From positions 26,340 to 90,339 of the forward strand of contig NZ_JHXZ01000020.1 of NCBI RefSeq assembly GCF_000621565.1: a DNA stretch of 64,000 nucleotides. The letters run 5' to 3'. Shown piece by piece: positions 35,119 through 43,518 of the stretch (position 1 is the stretch's first letter; every line of letters begins with the position of its first letter). The notes below the pieces were generated by a model, which saw nothing but the letters and a program-made list of their open reading frames with translations, was not told where the DNA came from and did no database searches. This DNA comes from Butyrivibrio sp. LB2008. GTDB taxonomy: Bacteria > Bacillota > Clostridia > Lachnospirales > Lachnospiraceae. Both the position numbers and the translations under genes were made by a program.

Positions 35119-36912
35119 TTATGCAGTTTCATATCTTCCCGCCTGAACACGCCACATTTCAGCATACTTCCCGTTCATCTCAAGGAGACTTTCGTGAGTG
35201 CCTTCTTCTGCTATGCGGCCTTTTTCAAGAAGAATGATACGATCAGCGTCACGGGTAGTGGAAAGTCTGTGGGAGATGTAGAATACCGTCTTTCCCTTTG
35301 CAGCTGATTCCATTGCCTTATTAAGCTCATATTCAGCGATGGGATCAAGAGCGCTGCTTGGCTCATCCATGATGAGAATGTCCGCATCCTTGTAAAAAGC
35401 TCTGGAAATGGCAATCTTCTGGCTCTCTCCTCCTGAGAAGTTAATACCATCCTTATCAAATTCGGTGGTAACCTGTGTGTCAAGGCTATGTGGAAGAGTC
35501 TGTAAACGCTTGGAAAAACCTGCTCTCTCTAAAGCCTCTTTCGCCGCCTCCTCGGAATAATCTCCGGCCTTAGAATCCGTCATCAAAACATTTTCAAGTA
35601 AGGTTGCCCCATACATCTGATAATCCTGGAAAACAACACCTATACGTCGCCTGTAGTCGCAGGGCTTGTAGTCTTTAATATCTTTTCCGTGATATGTAAT
35701 AGTGCCCTCTGTAGGGTCATAAAGGCGCATAAGGAGCTTGATAAGTGTTGTTTTGCCTGCGCCGTTATAGCCTACGATTGCAATCTTCTCTCCGGGCTTT
35801 ACCTTAAGCGTGATGTCTTTTAACGTCTCATCCGCATCTTCCGAATATTTAAAGCTTACATGTTTTAAGGATAGTTCCGCGTTGTTGGAAGGCACTGTTT
35901 CGCCCACATTTAATTCCATCTTGGGCTTGTAATCAAGAAATGCCCTTATCTTATCGATGTAAAGACTGTTTTCCTGTGCCATTGGAACAACATCCGCAAT
36001 ATTGGCAAAGCCTCGTCTTAAGCTTGATGTACGGTTAAAAAGCACCACCGCGTCACTGTAGGCAAGAGTCTTAAGTACCGTAGCCTTAAAAACAAGGTAT
36101 GTGATGTAAAGGCCGTCCATTATAAAATCTCCCACCACATAATCCCTTGTGAAGTTAAGGAAAGTTCTCTTTAAGCCCACCCTCTTCTGTTCCTTTGCGA
36201 TCTCGTCGTTTGTTTCTTCAAATTCTTTCTCAAGTTTGTCACCAACCTTTGGATGAAGCCTCAATTCCTTGGCATAATCGTTCAGGTAAAAGACACGGCT
36301 TACATAGTTACGCTTTCTCTCAAGGGGATTGACCTTAAGACGCACGTCAAAGTTTAACTTGTTAAGGACTCGTGAAACCAAAAATCTTAATACAAAAGAT
36401 GCAAGAACAAAAAGTATACCGGTAGCATCCGTCATGATATAGAAAGCACCTGTGGTGACAATGACCGTTATGCCCTGCACCATCATGTTGCACATTTTAA
36501 GAAATCTGTCGATGGAGCTTTCCGCCTCTGCCACAGCTAAAACAAAATCGTTATAATACTTTGGATCGTCGTAGCAGGAAAGATCTATCTCAGCCGCTTT
36601 TTCATACATCTTCTCTTTTAACGAGCGGTAAAGCATGGGCTTGGCTTTGTAAGTCCAGCCGTGAATGAAATAGCCATCGGGAATGATCTGTATCATATTG
36701 ATCAAAAGGATTGCTCCTATATATGCAAATGCCTTCCAAAAGGGCTCATGAAACTCTGCACAATGAAGCACATACCTTATTCCCAATACATGCTCAAGGA
36801 ATATTATGCCCTGATATCTGAAACCATCATAGAGGTGGTAGATCATATAACCGGGACAGACTTTAAAACAAAGTTTCCATAGAAACCACTGATTCTTTAT
36901 CACTTTTTTCAT
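35119..36912 (-). CDS. ABC transporter half-exporter (permease-ATPase fusion)
   Basis: The protein is 597 aa. Membrane helices fill about 20-310 and the ATPase domain about 345-590, with Walker A (GYNGAGKTTL), signature (FSGGESQKIAI) and Walker B (ILIMDEPSSALDP). It is the second of two adjacent half-transporters; its ATG shares one base with the upstream stop codon (TGATG). The pair most likely forms a heterodimeric exporter. No peptidase domain or accessory gene reveals the substrate. Confidence 0.92.
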   Translation of the reverse strand: MKKVIKNQWFLWKLCFKVCPGYMIYHLYDGFRYQGIIFLEHVLGIRYVLHCAEFHEPFWKAFAYIGAILLINMIQIIPDGYFIHGWTYKAKPMLYRSLKEKMYEKAAEIDLSCYDDPKYYNDFVLAVAEAESSIDRFLKMCNMMVQGITVIVTTGAFYIMTDATGILFVLASFVLRFLVSRVLNKLNFDVRLKVNPLERKRNYVSRVFYLNDYAKELRLHPKVGDKLEKEFEETNDEIAKEQKRVGLKRTFLNFTRDYVVGDFIMDGLYITYLVFKATVLKTLAYSDAVVLFNRTSSLRRGFANIADVVPMAQENSLYIDKIRAFLDYKPKMELNVGETVPSNNAELSLKHVSFKYSEDADETLKDITLKVKPGEKIAIVGYNGAGKTTLIKLLMRLYDPTEGTITYHGKDIKDYKPCDYRRRIGVVFQDYQMYGATLLENVLMTDSKAGDYSEEAAKEALERAGFSKRLQTLPHSLDTQVTTEFDKDGINFSGGESQKIAISRAFYKDADILIMDEPSSALDPIAEYELNKAMESAAKGKTVFYISHRLSTTRDADRIILLEKGRIAEEGTHESLLEMNGKYAEMWRVQAGRYETA

Positions 36913-38747
36913 CAGGCAATACCTCCTTCCTCTGAAAGGGCGAGGTAATTTTTCGCCTGCTTGGTATACATATCGGCGTATATGCCCTTTAACTCCATTA
37001 ACGACCTGTGGTCTCCCTCTTCCTTTACGGTACCGCCGGACAAAAGATATACCTTATCCGCGTTCTGAACAGAAGAAAGCCTGTGAGAAATAAAAACAAG
37101 AGTATTGTTCTTACAAGTCTCGTATATATTGTCATAAAGCTTTGCCTCAGCTATTGGGTCAAGTGCACTGCTTGGCTCATCAAATACCTTGAAGGGGCAT
37201 TCCTTTACAAAGGCTCTGGCAACAACAATCTTCTGGAATTCGCCGCCCGATAACACAGCCCCCTCATCGTCAAACTCGTGGGTAAGTGTGGTATCCATAC
37301 CATTCTTAAGGCTAATCACCTTATCGTATGCACCGGATAGCTTAAGAGCCTCTTCAACTCTTTCCTTTCGTTTGTCCTCCGGAATATCTTCACCCATTAT
37401 TACATTGTCCATAACGGACATAGAGAACATCCGATGATCCTGAAATGCGGTAGCAAAAAGAGCTCTGTACTTTTTTAAGTCATACTCTTTAATGTTGCGT
37501 CCGTTAAGTAAGATCTCACCCTGTGTGGGATCGTAGAATCTTAAAAGAAGCTTTATAAGTGTTGTTTTTCCTGCGCCGTTATGACCTACAAGGGCGTAGG
37601 TGTTGCCTCCGATGAATTCCATATTCACATGGGAAAGAACCTCTTTATCCTTATAGGAAAAAGACACATCCTTAAATACCAGGGACTTTATCTCTTTTCC
37701 CGGATCGTCTCCCTCGTAATCCTCCGGAATGCGCTCCTTATATTCAAGGAAGGTACGAAGATATTCAATGAAAAGACCATTCTTAAAGATAGCCGTTAAA
37801 GACTCCGTAAAGCCGATAAGGATAAAGGTGGTGGATACCATCATGCTGGTGATGACCGCTAATTCAGCAAGGGACATGGAGTTACTTACAATGGTTCTGT
37901 AGGCTCCGTAGATCAATAAACCTTCAAAGATAAAGGTGAATGTGAACATTACATACAACCAGTGAAGTACTACTGCTTTCTTCGTATATTTCTTGGTAAC
38001 ATCCGCAAGCCCTGTGATAGCCTCCTTGTACTGCCTTCTCATTAAGGAGAACACATCCGTAAGGCGCATTTCCTTAGCGTATTCGGGAAGATACATAACA
38101 CGGTTGATATAAGCAATACGGCGGTTATGGGGCGCCATATCCTTATTCCTTGCATAATCAAGATGACTTATTATTCTGTTAAAAACAAAATTTCCGATAA
38201 CGGGGAAAATAATGAAAAGAACCGATATCTTATCAACCTGGAACATGAAAACAAAAGCGCATACGCTTGCAATTGCACCGAAGATCGTCTTAAATACAGC
38301 CTGTACTGTTTCATCAAGACGGGTATCTGCTTTTTCCATGGCAAGGGTATATTTATCGTAGAATTCATTGTTTTCAAAGCATTCAAGTTCCACATTTCTG
38401 GATTTCTTAAACAACTTTGTATAAAGACCTTTATTGATGGTGGCGGCGTTTATTGGATATATATATCCTACGAGACACCTTCCGTAGAAGCTCATTAAAC
38501 ACATCACGACTGCCACTATTATTACAAATGTCATAATGTGAAAAAAGCCGTCTCCAGCCTCCAAAGAATTGACAACAAAGCGCATAAAAAACGCACTGTA
38601 AAAAAGCCATTCAAAATAACCCAGGAACTGTATCACAGCGCTGTGGACAACCTGCGAAGGACAGATCTTTGATAGAAGTTTACATGCGTACAGGTTGTTC
38701 TTAACTGCCCTCATGCGGGATATTTCCCGCTTCTTTTTTTCAGCCAT
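36912..38747 (-). CDS. ABC transporter half-exporter (permease-ATPase fusion), partner
   Basis: The protein is 611 aa. It has a basic N terminus, membrane helices over about 30-310 and an ATPase domain with Walker A (GHNGAGKTTL), signature (LSGGEFQKIVV) and a Walker B in which the acidic run is FKVFDEPSSALDP. It is translationally coupled to the downstream half-transporter. Both signature motifs are of the SGGE type, so neither site is clearly degenerate. Confidence 0.92.
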   Translation of the reverse strand: MAEKKKREISRMRAVKNNLYACKLLSKICPSQVVHSAVIQFLGYFEWLFYSAFFMRFVVNSLEAGDGFFHIMTFVIIVAVVMCLMSFYGRCLVGYIYPINAATINKGLYTKLFKKSRNVELECFENNEFYDKYTLAMEKADTRLDETVQAVFKTIFGAIASVCAFVFMFQVDKISVLFIIFPVIGNFVFNRIISHLDYARNKDMAPHNRRIAYINRVMYLPEYAKEMRLTDVFSLMRRQYKEAITGLADVTKKYTKKAVVLHWLYVMFTFTFIFEGLLIYGAYRTIVSNSMSLAELAVITSMMVSTTFILIGFTESLTAIFKNGLFIEYLRTFLEYKERIPEDYEGDDPGKEIKSLVFKDVSFSYKDKEVLSHVNMEFIGGNTYALVGHNGAGKTTLIKLLLRFYDPTQGEILLNGRNIKEYDLKKYRALFATAFQDHRMFSMSVMDNVIMGEDIPEDKRKERVEEALKLSGAYDKVISLKNGMDTTLTHEFDDEGAVLSGGEFQKIVVARAFVKECPFKVFDEPSSALDPIAEAKLYDNIYETCKNNTLVFISHRLSSVQNADKVYLLSGGTVKEEGDHRSLMELKGIYADMYTKQAKNYLALSEEGGIA

Positions 38748-38940
38748 TTTTATCTCCTCAGTACAAATATTTTAGTCTTATAGCTTGTGTTTATAGTAAA
38801 AAATTGGGGCTTAATTGGTAAAGGTACTTATTTTTGATCTTTTGTTTTTTATTACTCTTTTACTTTTGTCTGCTCATTTTATCATTTTACTTATTTTGAG
38901 CAGACTCTCCGGGCATTTTCTTCCTGCCTATATTACCGTT

Positions 38941-39093
38941 TTATTTATCTGTCTTTTCCAGCGCTTCCCATTCAGCCTTCATCAGTTCTAGCATTCGCTT
39001 TCTTTGCTCTTCAATCGGAATACCTGAATGATCAACTTTAGTAATTGGAATATCGCGCCAGGAATCAATATAGTACTGCTCCCTTCTTAATAT
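38941..39093 (-). pseudogene. C-terminal fragment of an unidentified gene
   Basis: An open stretch of 51 codons ends in a proper stop (38941-38943) but has no start codon, and an in-frame TAG precedes it. The decoded text has normal protein composition (EQYYIDSWRDIPITKVDHSG, then a Glu/Lys/Arg-rich helix). It looks like the 3' remnant of a gene lost at the border between chromosome and accessory region. The parent family is not recognised. The interval 38748-38940 shows nothing further. Confidence 0.45.
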
Positions 39094-39131
39094 AAGCTAT
39101 ATTAAGTGTGTTTGAAAGGGGGATGATAAAA

Positions 39132-39287
39132 ATGAAAACACGAACAAAGCAGCGAGCTAATCGCAAACTGAAACTGGCAATGCTGGATCGAAGAGATGCA
39201 TGTGGAGTTTATGATCCCACACCCTACGAAGCCGTGAAGGAAATGATTAAAGAGAACAGAGAAAATAAAGAATGGAGGGCAAGCTAA
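39132..39287 (+). CDS. Small basic protein of 51 aa
   Basis: The ATG follows AAAGGGGG by 8-9 bases, and the product is Lys/Arg-rich at the N terminus with a DPTPYEAVKEMI segment. Proteins of this size with a TPYEAV motif are frequent in mobile elements of Firmicutes, without a known role. A tiny second ORF of 8 codons follows directly. The strong ribosome binding site is the main support. Confidence 0.5.
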   Translation: MKTRTKQRANRKLKLAMLDRRDACGVYDPTPYEAVKEMIKENRENKEWRAS

Positions 39288-39408
39288 TATGGAATATGCA
39301 AATATGTTAACCTAGTATAGTGATGTGTTAATAGGCAGGATGTTAAGAGCGTATTTATGGTATTTTTTGTACGAGTTGTCAATACATTTTTGTTTAATAA
39401 AGTTAAAA

Positions 39409-39442
39409 AAAGAGATCCTACAATAAAATACAGGATCTCTTT
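39409..39442 (-). terminator. Terminator of the 169-aa hypothetical gene
   Basis: AAAGAGATCCT and AGGATCTCTTT form a perfect 11-bp stem followed by a T-run on the minus strand. Confidence 0.85.
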
Positions 39443-39447
39443 GAAAG

Positions 39448-39957
39448 TTAAGATTTCAGTTTGTGCGGCTTCCAATCAAGAATCGCATATGTTGCTTTTC
39501 GATCTTTTAAGTAATCATCAAATGACAAGTAAGTCAATGAATTGTCAGAAGATCTCTTTATCTCGTCTAAATGATTAGCCTTCTCGTTCAAACCTTCTTT
39601 TTCATAAAGTATTGTCAAAAAACCTGATAAAACCGGCTCACATTCGCCTTTCATAACCAAATATTTCTCCAATGCAAGCATTTCAACATAACTTGCATTA
39701 TCCGGTTGAATCTCTGATGGATCAACAACATAGTGCTCTATTATTTCATGATTTTTAGGCGAAATAATATCTACAGCCATTTTTTCATCTTTTTCAGGAG
39801 TAATATTTATAAAAATATTTCGTTTAGTTTCATAAATCTGTGATATTGCACCATTTTCAGGTGGACGCTTAGGCATAACAAATGTTTCCGTTGTATTCTT
39901 ATAACAGTCTGGACATGGCTGTGATAAAGCACATACTGAATTAAACGATGTATTCAT
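39448..39957 (-). CDS. Hypothetical protein, 169 aa
   Basis: The ATG at 39957 follows GGGAGG at suitable distance. The N terminus holds three Cys residues (Cys9, and CPDC at about 15-18). The remainder is acidic and soluble, without membrane segments or motifs I recognise. It has its own terminator and stands alone at the left flank of the tRNA-Pro scar. Confidence 0.6.
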   Translation of the reverse strand: MNTSFNSVCALSQPCPDCYKNTTETFVMPKRPPENGAISQIYETKRNIFINITPEKDEKMAVDIISPKNHEIIEHYVVDPSEIQPDNASYVEMLALEKYLVMKGECEPVLSGFLTILYEKEGLNEKANHLDEIKRSSDNSLTYLSFDDYLKDRKATYAILDWKPHKLKS

Positions 39958-40030
39958 TCTTTATACCTCCCTTATATATATATCGAAGAAATTATAAAAA
40001 AAATAATAAGGGAAGCCGTTAAATAAAAAT

Positions 40031-40057
40031 AAGGGTTTGCAAAATCTGCAAACCCTT
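40031..40057 (-). terminator. Terminator behind the tRNA-Pro remnant
   Basis: AAGGGTTTGCA and TGCAAACCCTT form a perfect 11-bp stem followed by ATTTTTATTT on the minus strand. It is placed as the native terminator of a tRNA gene. Confidence 0.8.
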
Positions 40058-40069
40058 GAAAATACTGAG

Positions 40070-40111
40070 TCGGAATGACAGGATTCGAACCTGCGGCCTC
40101 TGCGTCCCGAA
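40070..40111 (-). pseudogene. 3' remnant of tRNA-Pro(CGG), probable attachment-site scar
   Basis: On the minus strand the sequence runs from the anticodon loop TTCGGGA through the variable loop, the T-arm with TTCGAAT and the acceptor 3' strand CATTCCG plus discriminator A. The D-arm, 5' acceptor and 5' anticodon stem are missing, replaced by unrelated sequence. The native-looking terminator follows. This is the typical result of integration into a tRNA gene, which leaves a 3' duplicate at one end. The terminator on the left implies that the inserted DNA extends to the right. No integrase gene is seen beside it. Confidence 0.75.
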
Positions 40112-40262
40112 TATAGATACGGATTTCCCGTTCTGTATTATTTCGTTCCAAAGTCTGTTATTTCAAGGACTTTTCCAATCCAACGATTATATGATAACAC
40201 CATATAACACAGAATAAAATGACGAATAAAACACTTTTGGTAGAACAAAAGGTAGAATTGTC

Positions 40263-40306
40263 AGCTCTCTATAAACTTTCACACAAGGTTTATTGAGAGC
40301 TTTTTT
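40263..40306 (+). terminator. Terminator upstream of the replication-protein gene
   Basis: AGCTCTCTATAAAC and GTTTATTGAGAGCT form a 14-bp stem with one mismatch, followed by TTTTTT on the plus strand. No gene precedes it in this orientation, so it may close an element transcript cut away by recombination, or attenuate the next gene. Confidence 0.65.
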
Positions 40307-40341
40307 GAGCTCTTTTTTTAATGCAAGTAAAGGAGCATTTT

Positions 40342-41121
40342 ATGGCAGTATTAAAAAACAAAACCCAGGGAAACTACACATTGGTTTCTCAGAATATTAT
40401 GAGAGACAAAAACTTATCGCTTACGGAGCGAGGCATGCTCCTGACTCTCCTATCATTACCGGACAGCTGGCAGCTCACAATCAAGGGGCTCTGCCAGATT
40501 CTTCCGGATGGAAAAGACAAGGTATCCAAGACCCTGAACAGTCTTATTGATAAAGGGTATATCACAAGAGAACAGAGCAGGGATGGTGGAGGTAAGTTTG
40601 ACTCTACTATTCTTGAGGTCCATGAGACACCGGTAAAGCCTACTAAGCCAACACAGCCCACCGATCCCACTGATCCAGTTGATCGGTCAAGGAAAGTGAT
40701 CAAAGAATTCCCGAGAAAACCAGAGACTTTACCGTGTCCTGAAAATCCGGATGCGGTAAATCGGGATGCGGAAAAACCGCATCCGGGGAATCCGCCACAA
40801 TATATTAATAATATATCTAATAACTATAAATCTATTACTAAAGAAGTGTGTAGTAAGGAGGACACACTCACGGATGACGAATATGAAGATCTGGTTTCGG
40901 AGTTTGGCAAGGGAAGTGTTGACTACCAGATACAGCGTATCAAGGATCGCGGCTATAAGGGATGCCTTAACTACGAGACTATAAAGGCCTGGTGTAAGGA
41001 AAGGCAGGCCCGCCCGTCTACAATGCCTGGTGCGCCGCCAAGGAAGAATGCATTTTGCAACTTCGAGCAGAGAAATGACTATGACTTTGAGGAGCTGGAA
41101 AGACAGCTTCTGTGCAACTAA
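40342..41121 (+). CDS. HTH replication-initiation-like protein of a plasmid or element
   Basis: The protein is 259 aa from the ATG after AAGGAG; the frame extends 7 codons upstream without support. Residues about 10-95 form a winged helix of the HTH_36 type (LSLTERGMLLTLLSLPDSW). A Pro/Thr-rich linker with several PT-x repeats (about 98-150) leads to a DnaD/replisome-organiser-like tail (DRGYKGCLNYETIKAWCKER). This build is common in replication proteins of Firmicute plasmids and integrative elements. It heads the ParM, mob gene cluster. Confidence 0.75.
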   Translation: MAVLKNKTQGNYTLVSQNIMRDKNLSLTERGMLLTLLSLPDSWQLTIKGLCQILPDGKDKVSKTLNSLIDKGYITREQSRDGGGKFDSTILEVHETPVKPTKPTQPTDPTDPVDRSRKVIKEFPRKPETLPCPENPDAVNRDAEKPHPGNPPQYINNISNNYKSITKEVCSKEDTLTDDEYEDLVSEFGKGSVDYQIQRIKDRGYKGCLNYETIKAWCKERQARPSTMPGAPPRKNAFCNFEQRNDYDFEELERQLLCN

Positions 41122-41157
41122 TGATCATTTAATCGAGAGAATGGAGGAGTTTAAGGT

Positions 41158-42087
41158 ATGAAAGATTTGATTTTTGATGGAAAGTTAGTGATCGGAATTG
41201 ATCACGGATACGGAAACATGAAGACCAGGAACGAGGTCTTCAAGAGCGGAGTTAAGGCATATGACGAAGAGCCTGCTATAGCAACAAACGTGTTGCAGCT
41301 TGATGGCATGTATTATGTCATCGGTGAGAGCCATAAGGTGTTCATTGCTAATAAGGATGGAGATAATGACTACTACATCCTTACACTGGCTGCTGTGGCA
41401 AAAGAACTTGAGCTTAGAGGTCTAAGATCAGCTGACGTAATCCTTGCTGTAGGACTTCCACTTCACTGGATGACCAAGCAGAAGGATTCCTTCAGAGATT
41501 ACCTTATGAGAAGAAAGGAAGTCAGCTACAGATTCTGTGGCAAGTATTATCACATCAGGATCTGTGATGTGGCGATATACCCACAGGGATATGCTGCTGT
41601 TGCAGCTTCTTTGCAGGACTATAAAGGAGTTCATATGCTGGCAGATATCGGAAACGGCACCATGAACACACTTATGATAACAAATGGCCGCCCGCTTTCT
41701 GACAAGAAATTTACTGACAAGATTGGAGTTCATGAGTGTGTTAAAAAAATCATGAATGAAGTTCAGGCTGAATGCGGAAAGATTCCGGATGAAAGCGTCA
41801 TTGAAGATTTCCTCATATATGGTACTGCTGAAGTATCTGAAAGGATTCAGGCGGTAATGAGGCGCGAGGCAGTCAGATATACCGAGATGATCTTCGATAA
41901 GCTCAGCGAATATGAGTATGATTCGGAGCTTGTTAAGCTCCATATCATCGGAGGCGGTGGATGCCTTATAAGAAACTTCGGGAAGTATGATGCTTCAAGC
42001 GTGGAGATCATTGAAGACATCTGTGCTACAGCCAAAGGTTATGAAGAACTCTATAATGCACAGCACCAGCTTAGGAAGGGAGCTTAA
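41158..42087 (+). CDS. ParM/StbA-like actin-type plasmid segregation ATPase
   Basis: The protein is 309 aa with the actin-fold phosphate loops: IGIDHGYGNMKT near the N terminus, MLADIGNGTMNTLMI in the middle, and LHIIGGGGCLIR near the C terminus. ParM proteins polymerise to push plasmid copies apart. The gene ends 23 bp before a small DNA-binding-like protein, the expected ParM-ParR order. The start follows GGAGGAG. Presence of a segregation pair suggests that the element exists, or existed, as an autonomous circle. Confidence 0.85.
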   Translation: MKDLIFDGKLVIGIDHGYGNMKTRNEVFKSGVKAYDEEPAIATNVLQLDGMYYVIGESHKVFIANKDGDNDYYILTLAAVAKELELRGLRSADVILAVGLPLHWMTKQKDSFRDYLMRRKEVSYRFCGKYYHIRICDVAIYPQGYAAVAASLQDYKGVHMLADIGNGTMNTLMITNGRPLSDKKFTDKIGVHECVKKIMNEVQAECGKIPDESVIEDFLIYGTAEVSERIQAVMRREAVRYTEMIFDKLSEYEYDSELVKLHIIGGGGCLIRNFGKYDASSVEIIEDICATAKGYEELYNAQHQLRKGA

Positions 42088-42110
42088 GCTCTCTTCCCGG
42101 AGGTGACTGT

Positions 42111-42470
42111 ATGTCAGAAAAGAGATTGAGTATCAGATTTCGTATGGATAATCCCCAGGATAAAGAAGCCTGGGAATTACTCAAAAGGATTTCTGAAGAA
42201 GAAAACACATCCAAGAATGCAGTGGCTCTCAGACTTATATGTAAGGGTGCATTAAGTACTGAGGGCACGGAAGGATCTTCATTGGATACTGTGGCAGAAA
42301 GAATCGCAGATTTGGTTGTAAATAAAATAGGTGCAGCTCAAATACAGGATAAAGAAATGTCTGTAAACGAAAGTAATGTGAGCTTCACTTCAATAGCCAA
42401 GGATGAACCACAGACAGATGAATATAGGGCTGTCAGCAAAGAAGCCCTCAGTTTTCTTGATGAATTTTAA
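42111..42470 (+). CDS. ParR-like small DNA-binding protein
   Basis: The protein is 119 aa. Its N-terminal half (RLSIRFRMDNPQDKEAW, then a helix pair ending KNAVALRLICKG) resembles a ribbon-helix-helix fold, as in ParR/StbB-type adaptors. The C-terminal half is acidic and probably disordered, ending in SFLDEF, a short tail of the sort that binds ParM filaments. Assignment rests on position after ParM and on this architecture. Confidence 0.65.
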   Translation: MSEKRLSIRFRMDNPQDKEAWELLKRISEEENTSKNAVALRLICKGALSTEGTEGSSLDTVAERIADLVVNKIGAAQIQDKEMSVNESNVSFTSIAKDEPQTDEYRAVSKEALSFLDEF

Positions 42471-42471
42471 T

Positions 42472-43089
42472 ATGGCATCATTTTGGAGCCACCTGAAAAT
42501 TCATATGGCATCAAAATGATGCCATGGGAGCGAAAACTGAGATTGCTCGCTATAGCGAGGCGATTTACCAGAAATGAAAACGGCGCAGTTCGCACCGCTT
42601 TCATTTCTTCCCGGTTTGTTCGATACCTGACCACTTCGAAGGGGCAAATAGTCCACTGGACTGTTTGCTCCTTCTTCGTTTACCGGAATGAATAACGTTA
42701 ATATCACTTCCTTCCGGAACTGATATTAGCGCTATCCACTCCGGCATCAGGTATCTTTCTCCTGGGCAAATCGCAAGACCACATATTCTCCCTATCGCCG
42801 CCACGCCATCCCGCTACTCGATGCCGTATCGGCGATAGAAAGAATATGGCAAGTTTCGCAAAGTGGCAAGCCACATTTGCACCGGAAGGAGCCTATTGGC
42901 TCTTCCTAAACTTGCCAGATGGGCTTTGCCCCCTTGGAACCCCTAGCAAAGGTTTTCCACCTCTGCACACCGGAGCCGACTACCTGACTTCAGAAAAGGA
43001 AATCATCCACCGGATAATTTCTTTTCCATCAGTCCGATAGTCTAGAGGCGCTGCCTCTGCACTCCGCCAAAGGTTTTCGCTCCCTTTGG
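42472..43089. other. Hairpin-rich non-coding region, candidate oriT/replication origin
   Basis: No convincing gene is found in about 650 bp. Inverted repeats follow one another. TGGCATCATTTT with AAAATGATGCCA lies at 42472-42525. AGAAATGAAA with TTTCATTTCT lies at about 42571-42609. GGGGCAAATAGTCC with GGACTGTTTGCTCC lies at 42637-42678. CATATTCTCCCTATCGCCG with its near complement lies at 42782-42848. The three-way structure at 42847-42917 follows. GAAAAGGAAAT with ATTTCTTTTC lies at about 42993-43026, and CCAAAGG with CCTTTGG at 43067-43089. The motif AAAGGTTTTC occurs twice. The region sits just upstream of mobC and the relaxase, where oriT is expected. Confidence 0.65.
42847..42917. repeat. 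Three-way-junction inverted repeat
   Basis: The outer arms TGGCAAGTTT (42847-42856) and AAACTTGCCA (42908-42917) are perfectly complementary. Inside are two more hairpins: GCAAAGTGGC/GCCACATTTGC with an AA turn, and GGAAGGAGCC/GGCTCTTCC with a TATT loop. The whole 71 bp can fold as a cloverleaf-like structure in single-stranded DNA or RNA. Confidence 0.75.
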
Positions 43090-43125
43090 AAACCAGCGAA
43101 TATAAATGAAAGGAGCGCGATAATT

Positions 43126-43518
43126 ATGTCAAAAGCTAAGCGCAAAAAAAATAAAACAGTCACCATACGAATGAGCGAAGCTGAGTATGATGACCTTCAG
43201 AACAAAGTTAAAGAATCTGGATTGACACAGCAGTCCTATGTTATCAACGCAATCAGTGGCTCAAGCATAACCTCTGCTGAGGAACTGTCAGCGATAAAGG
43301 AACTCAGCAAGGAATTTGCTGAACATGACAGGCTGCTTCGAGGAATGGCTACTAATGTGAATCAGATGGCACATGTTGCCAATGGGAAGGGACTTTTAGC
43401 AACAGCAGAAAAACTGGAAGAAATCTCGGATAAGATTATTGATGTTCGAAAGGAGGATGATAATAGATGGCGATTAATAAGGCAGTCAGTAAGCCCCCTA
43501 AAAGTCACGGGGGCATGA
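43126..43518 (+). CDS. mobC: MobC-like relaxosome accessory protein
   Basis: The protein is 130 aa. A basic N terminus and ribbon-helix-helix (KTVTIRMSEAEYDDLQNKV) precede the MobC signature LLRGMATNVNQMAHVANG. It binds oriT and helps the relaxase open the DNA. The ATG follows AAAGGAG. It overlaps the relaxase gene by 52 bp. Confidence 0.9.
   Translation: MSKAKRKKNKTVTIRMSEAEYDDLQNKVKESGLTQQSYVINAISGSSITSAEELSAIKELSKEFAEHDRLLRGMATNVNQMAHVANGKGLLATAEKLEEISDKIIDVRKEDDNRWRLIRQSVSPLKVTGA

Noticed and set aside
35119..38747. Bacteriocin or lantibiotic exporter cluster
   Set aside because: No peptidase domain, precursor peptide or modification gene is seen beside the ABC pair.
40293..40550. 85-codon frame overlapping the start of the replication protein
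   Set aside because: It begins in the upstream terminator T-run and is out of frame with the well-supported HTH protein.
42846..43040. 64-codon open frame in the hairpin-rich region
   Set aside because: It starts within the three-way-junction repeat and lacks a ribosome binding site; the non-coding structure accounts for it.
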